Shown here piece by piece: positions 19,875-30,702 of a stretch of DNA of 64,000 bases (its first letter is position 1; every line of letters starts with the position of its first letter). The stretch is from Seriola aureovittata. Lineage: Eukaryota > Chordata > Actinopteri > Carangiformes > Carangidae. The notes below the pieces were generated by a model, which saw only the letters and a program-made list of their open reading frames with translations, was not told the DNA's origin and did not search any database. Where the stretch lies: positions 184,606 through 248,605 of the forward strand of contig NC_079387.1 in NCBI RefSeq assembly GCF_021018895.1, written 5' to 3'. A program made the position numbers and the translations under genes.

Positions 19875-20017
19875 AAAAGTCCCTTCAGAGACCAACAAAA
19901 ATTGCCACAGCTGACTGTATTTCAAGTCATCCAGGCGGGGTATTGGGTTAAGTTTTCAACTAGCAATAATCACGTCTCAGCAGAACTTCACAGACTATGA
20001 AATTGCCCCTGCGAAAG
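19875..20017 (-). ncRNA. U4 spliceosomal snRNA gene (unit 1)
   Basis: The minus strand matches U4: the 5' region that pairs with U6 (CTTTCGCAGGGGCAA), a 5' stem-loop with a kink-turn layout (GTC-TGTGA ... GA-GAC), GATTATTGCTAGTTGAAAAC, CCCAATACCCCGCC, the central stem GATGACTTGAAATACAGTC, the Sm site in GGCAATTTTTG, and the 3' hairpin. U4 escorts U6 into the tri-snRNP and is released on activation. The 5' stem-loop differs from human U4 by paired changes, so this is a divergent but structurally coherent U4. The 3' end is approximate (human U4 is about 145 nt). A proximal element lies near -50. Confidence 0.88.
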
Positions 20018-20046
20018 AGTAAAGAGAGCAACTACCAGTTTACAAA

Positions 20047-20067
20047 TGGAGCTGGTGCAACACTCAC
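20047..20067 (-). promoter_or_regulatory. U4 proximal sequence element (PSE) candidate
   Basis: GTGAGTGTTGCACCAGCTCC at -50, matching GTGACTGTGGC upstream of U5 (-51) and GTGAGATTTGTGCC upstream of U2 (-49). Equivalent sites in later units: about 22,593, 25,136 and 33,552. Confidence 0.6.
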
Positions 20068-20256
20068 AACACACGTGGTGCACTTCTCATCCCTAGCATT
20101 TTTTGTTTACGGCAAACCCCGCCTCTTCCGGGCAACAGCAGTCATGGGCGTATTAGTTCAATGCAGAATACAACTTCCACTTACTTGGGTTTTAAGCGAT
20201 GACCCAGAGCTGCAATACTTTAGACGCTGCCATGTAACGTTTTGTCTTCTTTTTTT

Positions 20257-20282
20257 GTGTGTGTGTGTTGTGTGTGTGTGTT
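20257..20282. repeat. GT microsatellite between U4 and U2
   Basis: Interrupted (GT)n present in each unit with different length and interruption (also 22,799-22,822, 25,340-25,365, 33,760-33,779). Confidence 0.9.
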
Positions 20283-20386
20283 ATATTGTTTGAACACATT
20301 TCCATATCAAATTTTAAGTCAAACCACCAACAATGCTCAAAAATCCAGCTAGACATAGTCACATATATACAGCAATAGAAAAATGT

Positions 20387-20650
20387 GGTCAGGTTGGGTC
20401 CAGATATTTCAAAAAGTGACCCTACCGGTCTTCCCATTTATGTTGACCTTTTCAACTTTTTCCAATCCCGGGTGATTAGCCAAAACAGGTTAATCCAAGC
20501 AGAATACGAAGCACCCTACAGTTGGTGTCTTCCGACCTTTCAAGAAGAAGTTATTTTGCCAGTACCATGGCCCATCAACAATGCTGTTACGCATTCGGTC
20601 ATGTCCGTTGAGTGGGTTTGCACGATCGTAATGGGTTCAAAACTGCAGGG
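20387..20650. repeat. Paralogous block 2 (upstream of U4)
   Basis: Starts TCAGGTTGGGTCCAGATATT, the diverged twin of block 1, beginning about 370 bp upstream of the U4 start. Other copies at about 22,930, 25,471 and 33,885. See the finding. Confidence 0.7.
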
Positions 20651-20741
20651 GGAGCCGACTTCCTTTCTTCGAGCCAACGACAAAGTGTCAGGTGAAACTC
20701 TGTGTTTGTGTCATTGCTTGGTTTTCCACAAGGCGAAAGAA

Positions 20742-20930
20742 GGTTGCACCGTACCCGGCGGCACTGCAATGCCGGGACGATGCGTGGAGCGAACGGAGCA
20801 AGCCCCTTTTTCAGCTCCCAGCTCTAAAAATCACTTTAATATGTTTGTCCTCGTATAGAGGACATATCAGATATTAAACTGATAAGAACAGATACTACAC
20901 TTGATCTTAGCCAAAAGGCCGAGAAGCGAT
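20742..20930 (-). ncRNA. U2 spliceosomal snRNA gene (unit 1)
   Basis: 189 nt. The 5' end ATCGCTTCTCGGCCTTTTGG is identical to vertebrate U2; then the branch-point recognition sequence GTGTAGTATC, stem-loop IIa (ATATGTCCTCTATACGAGGAC), the Sm site region (GATTTTTAGAG) and 3' stem-loops ending GGTGCAACC. U2 pairs with the intron branch point and is transcribed by RNA polymerase II from a PSE-type promoter. The Sm region reads TTTTTAGAG where human has TTTTTGGAG. Confidence 0.95.
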
Positions 20931-20958
20931 GAGCTCCCGGTGTCTGATGTCCAAGTCA

Positions 20959-20979
20959 CACTCTTGGCACAAATCTCAC
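20959..20979 (-). promoter_or_regulatory. U2 proximal sequence element (PSE) candidate
   Basis: GTGAGATTTGTGCCAAGAGTG at -49; shares GTGA and spacing with the U4 and U5 candidates. Equivalent sites at about 23,502, 31,918 and 34,457. Confidence 0.55.
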
Positions 20980-21084
20980 TAGTCGCGGTTTCCTGTTTCT
21001 GACACGAGCCTGACAAAGGCTGCTTTTTAGCACCTCCTCCCAAGCTCTCCATTGTGCCGCCCTCATTTGTGATGTGGACAGCTT

Positions 21085-21101
21085 TTTGACCTTTAACAAA
21101 C
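21085..21101 (-). terminator. U5 3' box candidate
   Basis: GTTTGTTAAAGGTCAAA on the minus strand, 6 bp past the U5 3' end, fits the vertebrate snRNA 3'-end formation signal (GTTT, spacer, AAAR...). Repeated in every unit. Confidence 0.6.
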
Positions 21102-21106
21102 TCAAA

Positions 21107-21224
21107 GGGCTTCGCCGTTAGGCAAAGCCTGCCAAAAATAGCTTGAACTCGTTGCTGTTCCTCTCCACGGAAGTCTTTAGTAAAAGGCGAAAGACTTGTG
21201 CGTTATGAAGAGAAACCAGAGTCA
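21107..21224 (-). ncRNA. U5 spliceosomal snRNA gene (unit 1)
   Basis: About 118 nt. Shows CTCTGGTTTCTCTTC, the invariant loop GCCTTTTAC that contacts exon ends, TTCCGTGGAGAGGAACA, a Sm site in GCTATTTTTGGC and the 3' hairpin GGCTTTGCC/GGCGAAGCC. It lies only 176 bp upstream of U2 on the same strand, so the U2 promoter sits within the short U5-U2 gap. A PSE candidate lies at -51 and a 3' box just downstream. Confidence 0.92.
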
Positions 21225-21254
21225 GTACAGCCCCTCGCTCCAAGGACAGCCCAG

Positions 21255-21275
21255 GAGTCTATTCGCCACAGTCAC
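21255..21275 (-). promoter_or_regulatory. U5 proximal sequence element (PSE) candidate
   Basis: GTGACTGTGGCGAATAGACTC at -51. Equivalent sites at about 23,798, 32,214 and 34,753. Confidence 0.6.
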
Positions 21276-22420
21276 CACCATCGCGGTAGGCTTGTCTTTG
21301 CTTGCCGCCAGCCAAGTCCCGGGACTCGCCAGTGCCACGTTGTCACAGGCTCTATCCAATGGGGTTGTGGAGGAAAGAGCCTGCGCCTTAAGGTCCAAGT
21401 TACCAAAAACTTGAAGTTATCAGGCACCGGTGAGCAGCCACAAAAACACAGAGAAAAAGTGTTTGACGGGATTCGGGCAGCATTTCCTCTGTTTCCGCTT
21501 TGTCGGCCAACAGTCAACATTCCAAATCTCACTGCGCTTTTTGGAGTCTTTGCCTAAACTGCTGATTGTGTGCTGCACTAGCACTGGTCAGGTTGTGTGC
21601 TGCACTAGCACTGGTCAGGTTGTGTGCTGCACAAGCCCTGGTCAGGTTGAGTCCATCATTTCAAAGAGTGACCCCACCGTTCTTCCCCCCTTGTATTGAC
21701 CTTTGTTAATGTTGAAATCCCAGTTACTTCAGGTGAGTGACAAAAACCAGTTAATGCGACCATCTTCTCAAGCGACGTGAAGCCGGCGCCTTCCCGTCTT
21801 CGAGAAGGCGTTGTGTTCTTTGGGGGCTTTTCTTTTGCTCGTAGCATGCCCGTCGACAACACTGTTTGAATGGTTGCAGGGAGAATTGATGAGTCCACTG
21901 AGCATCCTATCAGTAGGGAGAGTCCTCTGCTAGACCCCAGAGAAAAATAAAGCATTATGGATCAGAATGGATAAATTGGTGGACAGTCCACCATCATTTG
22001 ATTTGCATTCATGGCAAATTGGCGACACAGAGGGGTAAAACGTATGTAACGTGACCTCTGAATAATGAAAACCATCAATCGCTTTCAAACGGAATTAACC
22101 TGCGCCTGCTCTTCATTGACCATCTATATATACAGGAAAGAGCAGTCCTCCATATTTTAACGGCCAACACAGCATTCATTTCCCTTTCCCAAGCCTTCTT
22201 TTGACATTTAACACGCACCCAATCAGTAGAAAAGAAGTTGACTCATTTACTGATGAACTCCTTGATCTCCCATGAAAGAGAAATGAATTCCACAAGAGTG
22301 AGGCCACTCTCCCAAGTGGCCTAAAAATGAGGGATGTTTCCCTTCACAGCCACATAAATGGGAACACCAAAGAGCTAAATATCATGCATCAACTGGAGAT
22401 TTGTCATCAATACAGAGTTG

Positions 22421-22563
22421 AAAAGTCCCTTCAGAGACCAACAAAAATTGCCACAGCTGACTGTATTTCAAGTCATCCAGGCGGGGTATTGGGTTAAGTT
22501 TTCAACTAGCAATAATCACGTCTCAGCAGAACTTCACAGACTATGAAATTGCCCCTGCGAAAG
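22421..22563 (-). ncRNA. U4 spliceosomal snRNA gene (unit 2)
   Basis: Same sequence as the unit 1 U4 over the transcribed region. Confidence 0.88.
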
Positions 22564-23284
22564 AGTAAAGAGAGCAACTACCAGTTTACAAATGGAGCTG
22601 GTGCAACACTCACAACACACGTGGTGCACTTCTCATCCCTAGCATTTTTTGTTTACGGCAAACCCCGCCTCTTCCGGGCAACAGCAGTCATGGGCGTATT
22701 AGTTCAATGCAGAATACAACTTCCACTTACTTGGGTTTTAAGCGATGACCCAGAGCTGCAATACTTTAGACGCTGCCATGTAACGTTTTGTCTTCTTTTT
22801 GTGTGTGTGTGTGCGTGTGTGTGTTATATTGTTTGAACACATTTCCATATCAAATTTTAAGTCAAACCACCAACAATGCTCAAAAATCCAGCTAGACATA
22901 GTCACATATATACAGCAATAGAAAAATGTGGTCAGGTTGGGTCCAGATATTTCAAAAAGTGACCCTACCGGTCTTCCCATTTATGTTGACCTTTTCAACT
23001 TTTTCCAATCCCGGGTGATTAGCCAAAACAGGTTAATCCAAGCAGAATACGAAGCACCCTACAGTTGGTGTCTTCCGACCTTTCAAGAAGAAGTTATTTT
23101 GCCAGTACCATGGCCCATCAACAATGCTGTTACGCATTCGGTCATGTCCGTTGAGTGGGTTTGCACGATCGTAATGGGTTCAAAACTGCAGGGGGAGCCG
23201 ACTTCCTTTCTTCGAGCCAACGACAAAGTGTCAGGTGAAACTCTGTGTTTGTGTCATTGCTTGGTTTTCCACAAGGCGAAAGAA

Positions 23285-23473
23285 GGTTGCACCGTACCCG
23301 GCGGCACTGCAATGCCGGGACGATGCGTGGAGCGAACGGAGCAAGCCCCTTTTTCAGCTCCCAGCTCTAAAAATCACTTTAATATGTTTGTCCTCGTATA
23401 GAGGACATATCAGATATTAAACTGATAAGAACAGATACTACACTTGATCTTAGCCAAAAGGCCGAGAAGCGAT
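23285..23473 (-). ncRNA. U2 spliceosomal snRNA gene (unit 2)
   Basis: Complete U2, same as unit 1. Confidence 0.95.
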
Positions 23474-23649
23474 GAGCTCCCGGTGTCTGATGTCCAAGTC
23501 ACACTCTTGGCACAAATCTCACTAGTCGCGGTTTCCTGTTTCTGACACGAGCCTGACAAAGGCTGCTTTTTAGCACCTCCTCCCAAGCTCTCCATTGTGC
23601 CGCCCTCATTTGTGATGTGGACAGCTTTTTGACCTTTAACAAACTCAAA

Positions 23650-23767
23650 GGGCTTCGCCGTTAGGCAAAGCCTGCCAAAAATAGCTTGAACTCGTTGCTG
23701 TTCCTCTCCACGGAAGTCTTTAGTAAAAGGCGAAAGACTTGTGCGTTATGAAGAGAAACCAGAGTCA
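23650..23767 (-). ncRNA. U5 spliceosomal snRNA gene (unit 2)
   Basis: Complete U5, same as unit 1, with its 3' box and PSE. Confidence 0.92.
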
Positions 23768-24963
23768 GTACAGCCCCTCGCTCCAAGGACAGCCCAGGAG
23801 TCTATTCGCCACAGTCACCACCATCGCGGTAGGCTTGTCTTTGCTTGCCGCCAGCCAAGTCCCGGGACTCGCCAGTGCCACGTTGTCACAGGCTCTATCC
23901 AATGGGGTTGTGGAGGAAAGAGCCTGCGCCTTAAGGTCCAAGTTACCAAAAACTTGAAGTTATCAGGCACCGGTGAGCAGCCACAAAAACACAGAGAAAA
24001 AGTGTTTGACGGGATTCGGGCAGCATTTCCTCTGTTTCCGCTTTGTCGGCCAACAGTCAACATTCCAAATCTCACTGCGCTTTTTGGAGTCTTTGCCTAA
24101 ACTGCTGATTGTGTGCTGCACTAGCACTGGTCAGGTTGTGTGCTGCACTAGCACTGGTCAGGTTGTGTGCTGCACAAGCCCTGGTCAGGTTGAGTCCATC
24201 ATTTCAAAGAGTGACCCCACCGTTCTTCCCCCCTTGTATTGACCTTTGTTAATGTTGAAATCCCAGTTACTTCAGGTGAGTGACAAAAACCAGTTAATGC
24301 GACCATCTTCTCAAGCGACGTGAAGCCGGCGCCTTCCCGTCTTCGAGAAGGCGTTGTGTTCTTTGGGGGCTTTTCTTTTGCTCGTAGCATGCCCGTCGAC
24401 AACACTGTTTGAATGGGTGCAGGGAGAATTGATGAGTCCACTGAGCATCCTATCAGTAGGGAGAGTCCTCTGCTAGACCCCAGAGAAAAAGAAAGCATTA
24501 TGGATCAGAATGGATAAATTGGTGGACAGTCCACCATCATTTGATTTGCATTCATGGCAAATTGGCGACACAGAGGGGTAAAACGTTTGTAACGTGACCT
24601 CTGAATAATGAAAACCATCAATCGCTTTCAAACGGAATTAACCTGCGCCTGCTCTTCATTGACCATCTATATATACAGGAAAGAGCAGTCCTCCATATTT
24701 TAACGGCCAACACAGCATTCATTTCCCTTTCCCAAGCCTTCTTTTGACATTTAACACGCACCCAATCAGTAGAAAAGAAGTTGACTCATTTACTGATGAA
24801 CTCCTTGATCTCCCATGAAAGAGAAATGAATTCCACAAGAGTGAGGCCACTCTCCCAAGTGGCCTAAAAATGAGGGATGTTTCCCTTCACAGCCACATAA
24901 ATGGGAACACCAAAGAGCTAAATATCATGCATCACCCGTAGATTTGTCATCAATACAGAGTTG

Positions 24964-25106
24964 AAAAGTCCCTTCAGAGACCAACAAAAATTGCCACAGC
25001 TGACTGTATTTCAAGTCATCCAGGCGGGGTATTGGGTTAAGTTTTCAACTAGCAATAATCACGTCTCAGCAGAACTTCACAGACTATGAAATTGCCCCTG
25101 CGAAAG
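24964..25106 (-). ncRNA. U4 spliceosomal snRNA gene (unit 3)
   Basis: Complete U4. The flank just 3' of it reads CATCACCCGTAGA instead of CATCAACTGGAGA, a variant shared with unit 4. Confidence 0.88.
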
Positions 25107-25882
25107 AGTAAAGAGAGCAACTACCAGTTTACAAATGGAGCTGGTGCAACACTCACAACACACGTGGTGCACTTCTCATCCCTAGCATTTTTTGTTTACG
25201 GCAAACCCCGCCTCTTCCGGGCAACAGCAGTCATGGGCGTATTAGTTCAATGCAGAATACAACTTCCACTTACTTGGGTTTTAAGCGATGACCCAGAGCT
25301 GCAATACTTTAGACGCTGCCATGTAACGTTTTGTCTTTTTTGTGTGTGTGTGTGTGTGTGTGTGTTATATTGTTTGAACACATTTCCATATCAAATTTTA
25401 AGTCAAACCACCAACAATGCTCAAAAATCCAGCTAGACATAGTCACATATATACAGCAATAGAAAAATGTGGTCAGGTTGGGTCCAGATATTTCAAAAAG
25501 TGACCCTACCGGTCTTCCCATTTATGTTGACCTTTTCAACTTTTTCCAATCCCGGGTGATTAGCCAAAACAGGTTAATCCAAGCAGAATACGAAGCACCC
25601 TACAGTTGGTGTCTTCCGACCTTTCAAGAAGAAGTTATTTTGCCAGTACCATGGCCCATCAACAATGCTGTTACGCTTTCGGTCATGTCCGTTGAGTGGG
25701 TTTGCACGATCGTAATGGGTTCAAAACTGCAGGGGGAGCCGACTTCCTTTCTTCGAGCCAACGACAAAGTGTCAGGTGAAACTCTGTGTTTGTGTCATTG
25801 CTTGGTTTTCCACAAGGCGAAAGAAGGTTGCACCGTACCCGGCGGCACTGCAATGCCGGGACGATGCGTGGAGCGAACGGAG

Positions 25883-27478
25883 TGTTGGGTCTGAGCTCTA
25901 TTAGTAACTGGAAATCATTAGTACTCGGCCTCACACGGGCGGCACCATTATGTTAACAGTACTCTACCTCATGAGCTGGACACCAAATGTGTTAGATTTC
26001 GGTTGTTTATCAATTTATTGGCTATCACAAATTAAGGAAATATTAATATTAAAAATATTAATATTAAATAATATCTTTAAAATGAATTAAAGTTCACGGG
26101 GCACCAGCCTAAACTAATAGGCAAAATAGCCAATATGGTTTTAGTCTCAATTTATTACCATTAATCTGGAACTCTGATTAACCATTAGCTTACTAACTAT
26201 AACCAAATTACCAAATCAATAGTAAGTTACAGTTGAAGGATTGGAATTCTACCGAGTAGAGGTTGGCAATATTCACGCTTGTGCAACATTAAAGACACCA
26301 GTAGTTATACTTAAAAGGCATTTATTTACAATGGAGCAGAGTAAAGTACAATGTCTAATCTAGCATATACAGGTGTGTGTGTGTGTTGTGTGTGTGTGTG
26401 TTGTGTGTGTGTGTGTGTGTGTGTGTCTGTGGGGACACAGACAAAGGCAAGATGGCCGACTCAAAGTGGTCACTGTGACCACATGACCTGAACAAAGAAG
26501 ACTACAAAGATGGCGGTAAACAAAGAAACTACTAAAATGGCCGCTGAGACCACCTAGTGTGTGTGAGAGGGGAGGTGTGAGTTTCTTTGTTAGCCTAGCT
26601 CATGTAATCTAAAGGTACCAGGTTAGAGGGGGAAGGTTAGCTTCATGCAGGTTCTAGGACTGAGACGTACTGCTATGTGTGTGAACATACGAGTACTCGA
26701 TTAACTGTATGACTGACCACAACCTAAGCAAACATTACAACAACAAGACATCAATCAACAAGTACATTAACAAGTTAAGGCTTCTGCTGATTAGCTATGC
26801 TGTGCTGTGCTATGCTGTGCTGGGAGAGGTTAGGCCCAGTCCGTTAACGTTACCCGATCCTTGGAACAAGCAAAAAGGTCCTTTCCAGTGGTTTGTAAAA
26901 TCCAGTGAGTTTGGGGGGTTTCCTGGTGGAATAAAGTCCTGTCTGGCTGTGTTGCTTGCTGGTATCTCCTTTGTTCTCCTCACAGAGTTAGCTGTTCCAT
27001 GCTAACTCTGCTACGACTCCTGTTGCTTGGAAAATCAGCTGGCCTTGTGTTGTAGCCGCTGATTCTGAAGAGGATTTGGTTCACTCACAGTTAATCCGAA
27101 GCAGGTCGCTGTTGTGGAGGAGAAGAGTGTTTGCAGGCTGCTGGTTGCAGGCCGGCGAGAGAGCTAGTTTCTCAGGTAGCAGAGCTGACCTGGGCTGGGG
27201 TCTTGTTGCCCTTTGAAGAACCGAGAGGAGAGGGCTGGAGCTGCTCTCCAGAGCAAGCCAAGAAGGGAAGAGAGAGAGAAGGGGTCTAGAAGACTGGTTT
27301 TGTTTGTGACACCTTAGGGGGTCACATGTCACACGCTGGCCCACACTGGCTGGCCAGTGGGGTCCATGGGGGGGAAGGGTCATCCCCAGGTGTGAACCGT
27401 GAGGAACTGTGGGGTGTGAATTCCTTTGTCCAGTGGAGCAAAGAAACATTTGGTCTATTGAATGACTGAGTCCCAACA
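25883..27478 (-). repeat. LTR (3' LTR in element orientation)
   Basis: 1,596 bp, ends with the inverted TGTTGGG/CCCAACA, contains an interrupted GT microsatellite (26,372-26,426). Differs from its partner mainly in this microsatellite, which suggests a recent insertion. Confidence 0.9.
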
Positions 27479-27920
27479 GTCCCCCCTTTGTTGTCAGGAT
27501 GCCACCTGACATGTCATCCTGAGAGCACAATGTATAGTCCATTTGTCAGTTCATTCAACGGGTAACATCCGGGCATTTGTCAACACTATCTATCTTGGCT
27601 AAGCAAGAACAATCAGGTTACAAAGCAGAGTTCAGATAATAACCACAATGATCGAATAGTGTAAAACAACTAACATGTTTCCTAGTTACTCATGGTGTTA
27701 GTGAGGACAGGAAAGTCAGTGATGTTAGTTTGTTAAGGTGAGATATAGAGGGTGGCACCTAGAATGACAAGATTTGGAGTGTCTGGGTGAGTGTGCCATG
27801 TATATGCAGTGTCCTAAACTTGTATCTGATTTGATTCAGAATTTAGTTTGCTGCTGCTGCTGCTGACAAACCCATTGTGTCCATCTGGAAGAGTGTAGGG
27901 TACCCTGAGCCTACTTACTG
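27479..27920 (-). other. Non-coding 3' part of the LTR-element interior, with polypurine tract
   Basis: Between the gag stop and the 3' LTR. The polypurine tract is at 27,479-27,490. No pol remnant was recognised in any frame. Confidence 0.7.
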
Positions 27921-29156
27921 TCAGTACTCAGTGCGGCGAACTCTGGAGCGCCGGAGCTTTAAGTTTTCCTTAACTTGTGGCACAAAGCTGTAGCACTTTG
28001 AGTAGCTGAAGGAAGAACATTCAGAGGCATTGTCACTGTCTGAGTTAACGTGGTCAGAGATGACGTGGTCATTGTCTGATCCATGTGTTGACTGGTCCTG
28101 TGTCTGAGCCAGAATTTCTGCGTAAGGCCGTCTCCTGCTCCTATTGTGGGAGTGCCTATCTCTACGCACTTGGTGGGCGTGGCGGTTACGCTCAGCACCC
28201 ATATGTGGCCTTTTATCACCCCCCTTCGATCTGTTCTGAGGGTGATCTTTTGAGGTTACATGTCTGTGTGACGCTAAGGTGTTTGAGTTGCTAGGCTCAG
28301 TTGTTTTCCCCCTTGCCTTGGAATTGACCATGGTTTCCCAAGCCATTTTTGTCATCTTCTTTATTTCCTGCATGGTGGGCTTACCTTGATGCGTCATCAG
28401 TGTAACATGAGTGCGTACACAGGGATGGAGGTTTCGTAGGAACAAAGACTTGAAGGTGGAGTTCTCCTCTAAGCCTGGTGTGTTCCTACCCTGAAAATAT
28501 GCATGCCTCAAACGTTGGTAAAAGTCATTGGGATGTTCATGGCGGGAGTGTTTTATTTGAGAAGCTGCAACCAAAGATTCTATCTCATCCGCAGCAGGAG
28601 AGAATTCTTCTGTCAGTGCTTGACATAGCTCTTTGTAGTCATCTCTGACACTGGGAGGCAGTGATTGCATAAACTTGTGGACTGCTTTTGAGCTGGTCTT
28701 CCACACAAGTTTAGTTTTCTCCCTTTGGGTTGCATGGGGCAAATCAATTAGGTTGTGATCTAACTCCCTAAAGTAGTTTTCAATATGTTGATCAGAGCTG
28801 TCTGGATCAAAATGTTCAATGTCCTTTGCTAATAACTCAAGCGCTTCGAGGCGGGGGCACTGTGAGGTCCCTACTGATGAAGGCGAGACTATGCTAGCTG
28901 GACTAGAGGAAGGAGCTGAACAGCAGTCATCACTCTTATGGAGGTGCAGAGAGGAGGCTGAACAGTCCGGAAAAGTTTTGGTCCTTCTGTTGGAGGGGTG
29001 AGCACAGGTGAAACTGTTATGCATCAGTGGCTGATGGGAACATGAATATCCTCTACCGGATAAACTACCTGTCTCTTCATTGTCAGTTTCAGGAAGATGG
29101 GAAGTCAGGTGGGTGTAACCTCTGTCTCTCAGTGGAGGTTGAGGAGCTGACTTCAT
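27921..29156 (-). CDS. Gag-like capsid protein of the U2-inserted LTR element
   Basis: 411 codons from ATG 29,156. Residues about 100-290 form an all-alpha capsid-like region of the retrotransposon Gag type (LEALELLAKDIEHFDPDSSD ..., YQRLRHAYFQGRNTPGLEE, FKSLFLRNLHPCVRTH), followed by a strongly basic Arg/Lys/His-rich tail (about 300-350) with no CCHC knuckle. By family it would assemble into a particle and bind the element RNA. The frame is open upstream of this ATG back to 29,228, and a 79-codon frame (29,173-29,412) in another register overlaps there, so the true N-terminus may be longer. Confidence 0.75.
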   Translation of the reverse strand: MKSAPQPPLRDRGYTHLTSHLPETDNEETGSLSGRGYSCSHQPLMHNSFTCAHPSNRRTKTFPDCSASSLHLHKSDDCCSAPSSSPASIVSPSSVGTSQCPRLEALELLAKDIEHFDPDSSDQHIENYFRELDHNLIDLPHATQREKTKLVWKTSSKAVHKFMQSLPPSVRDDYKELCQALTEEFSPAADEIESLVAASQIKHSRHEHPNDFYQRLRHAYFQGRNTPGLEENSTFKSLFLRNLHPCVRTHVTLMTHQGKPTMQEIKKMTKMAWETMVNSKARGKTTEPSNSNTLASHRHVTSKDHPQNRSKGGDKRPHMGAERNRHAHQVRRDRHSHNRSRRRPYAEILAQTQDQSTHGSDNDHVISDHVNSDSDNASECSSFSYSKCYSFVPQVKENLKLRRSRVRRTEY

Positions 29157-29172
29157 TTCCCAGGACTTAGGG

Positions 29173-29412
29173 TCAGTTGGGAATTTGTCCCATCCTCTGA
29201 AGTGAAATGCTGGTTTGCCTGTGGAAGTTCAACAGTACACATCTTAACAATGGGCCTTTGGATGCAGTCTGAGCATCACCTTTGTCACTGAGTAGCAAGT
29301 CTATTTCTTTACTGCACTCACTGGAATTTAACTTGCTGATAAATTCTAGGTAGCCAGGCTTCAGGCTCTGTGCTAGGGAAGAAATAAACTGCTCTACACA
29401 GGAGTTCTCCAT
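29173..29412 (-). pseudogene. Possible N-terminal part of Gag in another frame
   Basis: 79-codon frame starting MENSCVEQFISSLAQSL. It overlaps the upstream extension of the main gag frame by about 55 bp, and moving between the two needs a +1 shift (or loss or gain of bases). CTTCCACAGG in the overlap also resembles a splice acceptor. Whether it is the real gag start, a frameshifted remnant or noise cannot be told from one copy. Confidence 0.4.
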
Positions 29413-30150
29413 TGTTGTGTCTGGGAAAGAGGGAGGTTAAACAAGTTTTTCACAAAACAAGAAGGCAATATAGTTGGCTGCGGTGTTGCGCTGGCAGACA
29501 CCTTGTAGTGTAGTTTGGTAGTACACTAGCCTAACTAAACAATGCAGTGGCCTACACTATGGGGGGTAGCTTCCTGTGGAGGAGGGGCAGCTACACTAGT
29601 GGGCATAAAGATTAAGGACAGTAAAGGCAAGTGCAGGTTTACTGTCTGCTTAAGAAATGTTTCAAAAAGCAATGACTGAGATGCAAGGCAGTAACAGTCC
29701 AAAGATTATCTCTTCAAGTCGACTCAGGCTGTAATGCAAGGCAGTAACAGCTAGGTGCAGAACTTGGGTTTCACAGGGCTGTCGGCACACAGTGTCTAAG
29801 TTAAAGGGAGCAGCAATTCTGACAGCTTTACTAGATAGCATTGAACACGTGGTATTCAAATGCTGAACTGAGGTTCTTACATTTCCTACAGAATAAACTC
29901 AACTGGAATTGTTAGCAACAATAGCAGGCTCTTGATACTAAGGCTTAAGTGTTAGCTATTAATAACTGGAGGACGTCTAATATTACTTCAGGTAAAATTA
30001 GTAAACCAATTCTCACCACAGTGCACTTGTTTGTAAGTACACCTGGACGTTTACTCCTGTGGTGGACTAAAAATTTTTCAACCTTTGCGGTTTTGGCCAA
30101 ATTATAAATTTAATATTGCACAATTATGAATATTTGCCAACAGTACTCGG
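29413..30150 (-). other. 5' untranslated region of the LTR element
   Basis: Leader between the primer binding site and the first gag-like ATG. No convincing frame; a duplicated CAAGGCAGTAACAG at about 29,683-29,750. Confidence 0.6.
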
Positions 30151-30167
30151 CCTCACACGGGGCACCA
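30151..30167 (-). promoter_or_regulatory. Primer binding site (tRNA-Met, elongator)
   Basis: TGGTGCCCCGTGTGAGG on the minus strand, 3 nt inside the 5' LTR, complementary to the CCA end of vertebrate elongator tRNA-Met. Confidence 0.8.
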
Positions 30168-30170
30168 TTA

Positions 30171-30657
30171 TGTTGGGTCTGAGCTCTATTAGTAACTGGA
30201 AATCATTAGTACTCGGCCTCACACGGGCGGCACCATTATGTTAACAGTACTCTACCTCATGAGCTGGACACCAAATGTGTTAGATTTCGGTTGTTTATCA
30301 ATTTATTGGCTATCACAAATTAAGGAAATATTAATATTAAAAATATTAATATTAAATAATATCTTTAAAATGAATTAAAGTTCACGGGGCACCAGCCTAA
30401 ACTAATAGGCAAAATAGCCAATATGGTTTTAGTCTCAATTTATTACCATTAATCTGGAACTCTGATTAACCATTAGCTTACTAACTATAACCAAATTACC
30501 AAATCAATAGTAAGTTACAGTTGAAGGATTGGAATTCTACCGAGTAGAGGTTGGCAATATTCACGCTTGTGCAACATTAAAGACACCAGTAGTTATACTT
30601 AAAAGGCATTTATTTACAATGGAGCAGAGTAAAGTACAATGTCTAATCTAGCATATA

Positions 30658-30702
<45 letters not shown>

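Noticed and set aside
20385..20858. 157-codon frame repeated in each snRNA unit (also 22,928, 25,469, 33,883), and the 119- and 99-codon frames
   Set aside because: They overlap U2, U5 or their flanks and carry no recognisable domain. The repetition explains the conservation.
18687..21320. U1, U6, U7, U11 or U12 genes in the snRNA unit
   Set aside because: Looked for U1 5' end (ATACTTACCTG), U6 core and minor-spliceosome signatures on both strands; only short chance matches such as CAGGTGAGTGAC.
26709..27542. 98- and 153-codon frames in the LTRs
   Set aside because: They sit inside LTRs on opposite strands, have no domain, and occur in both LTRs only because these are duplicates.
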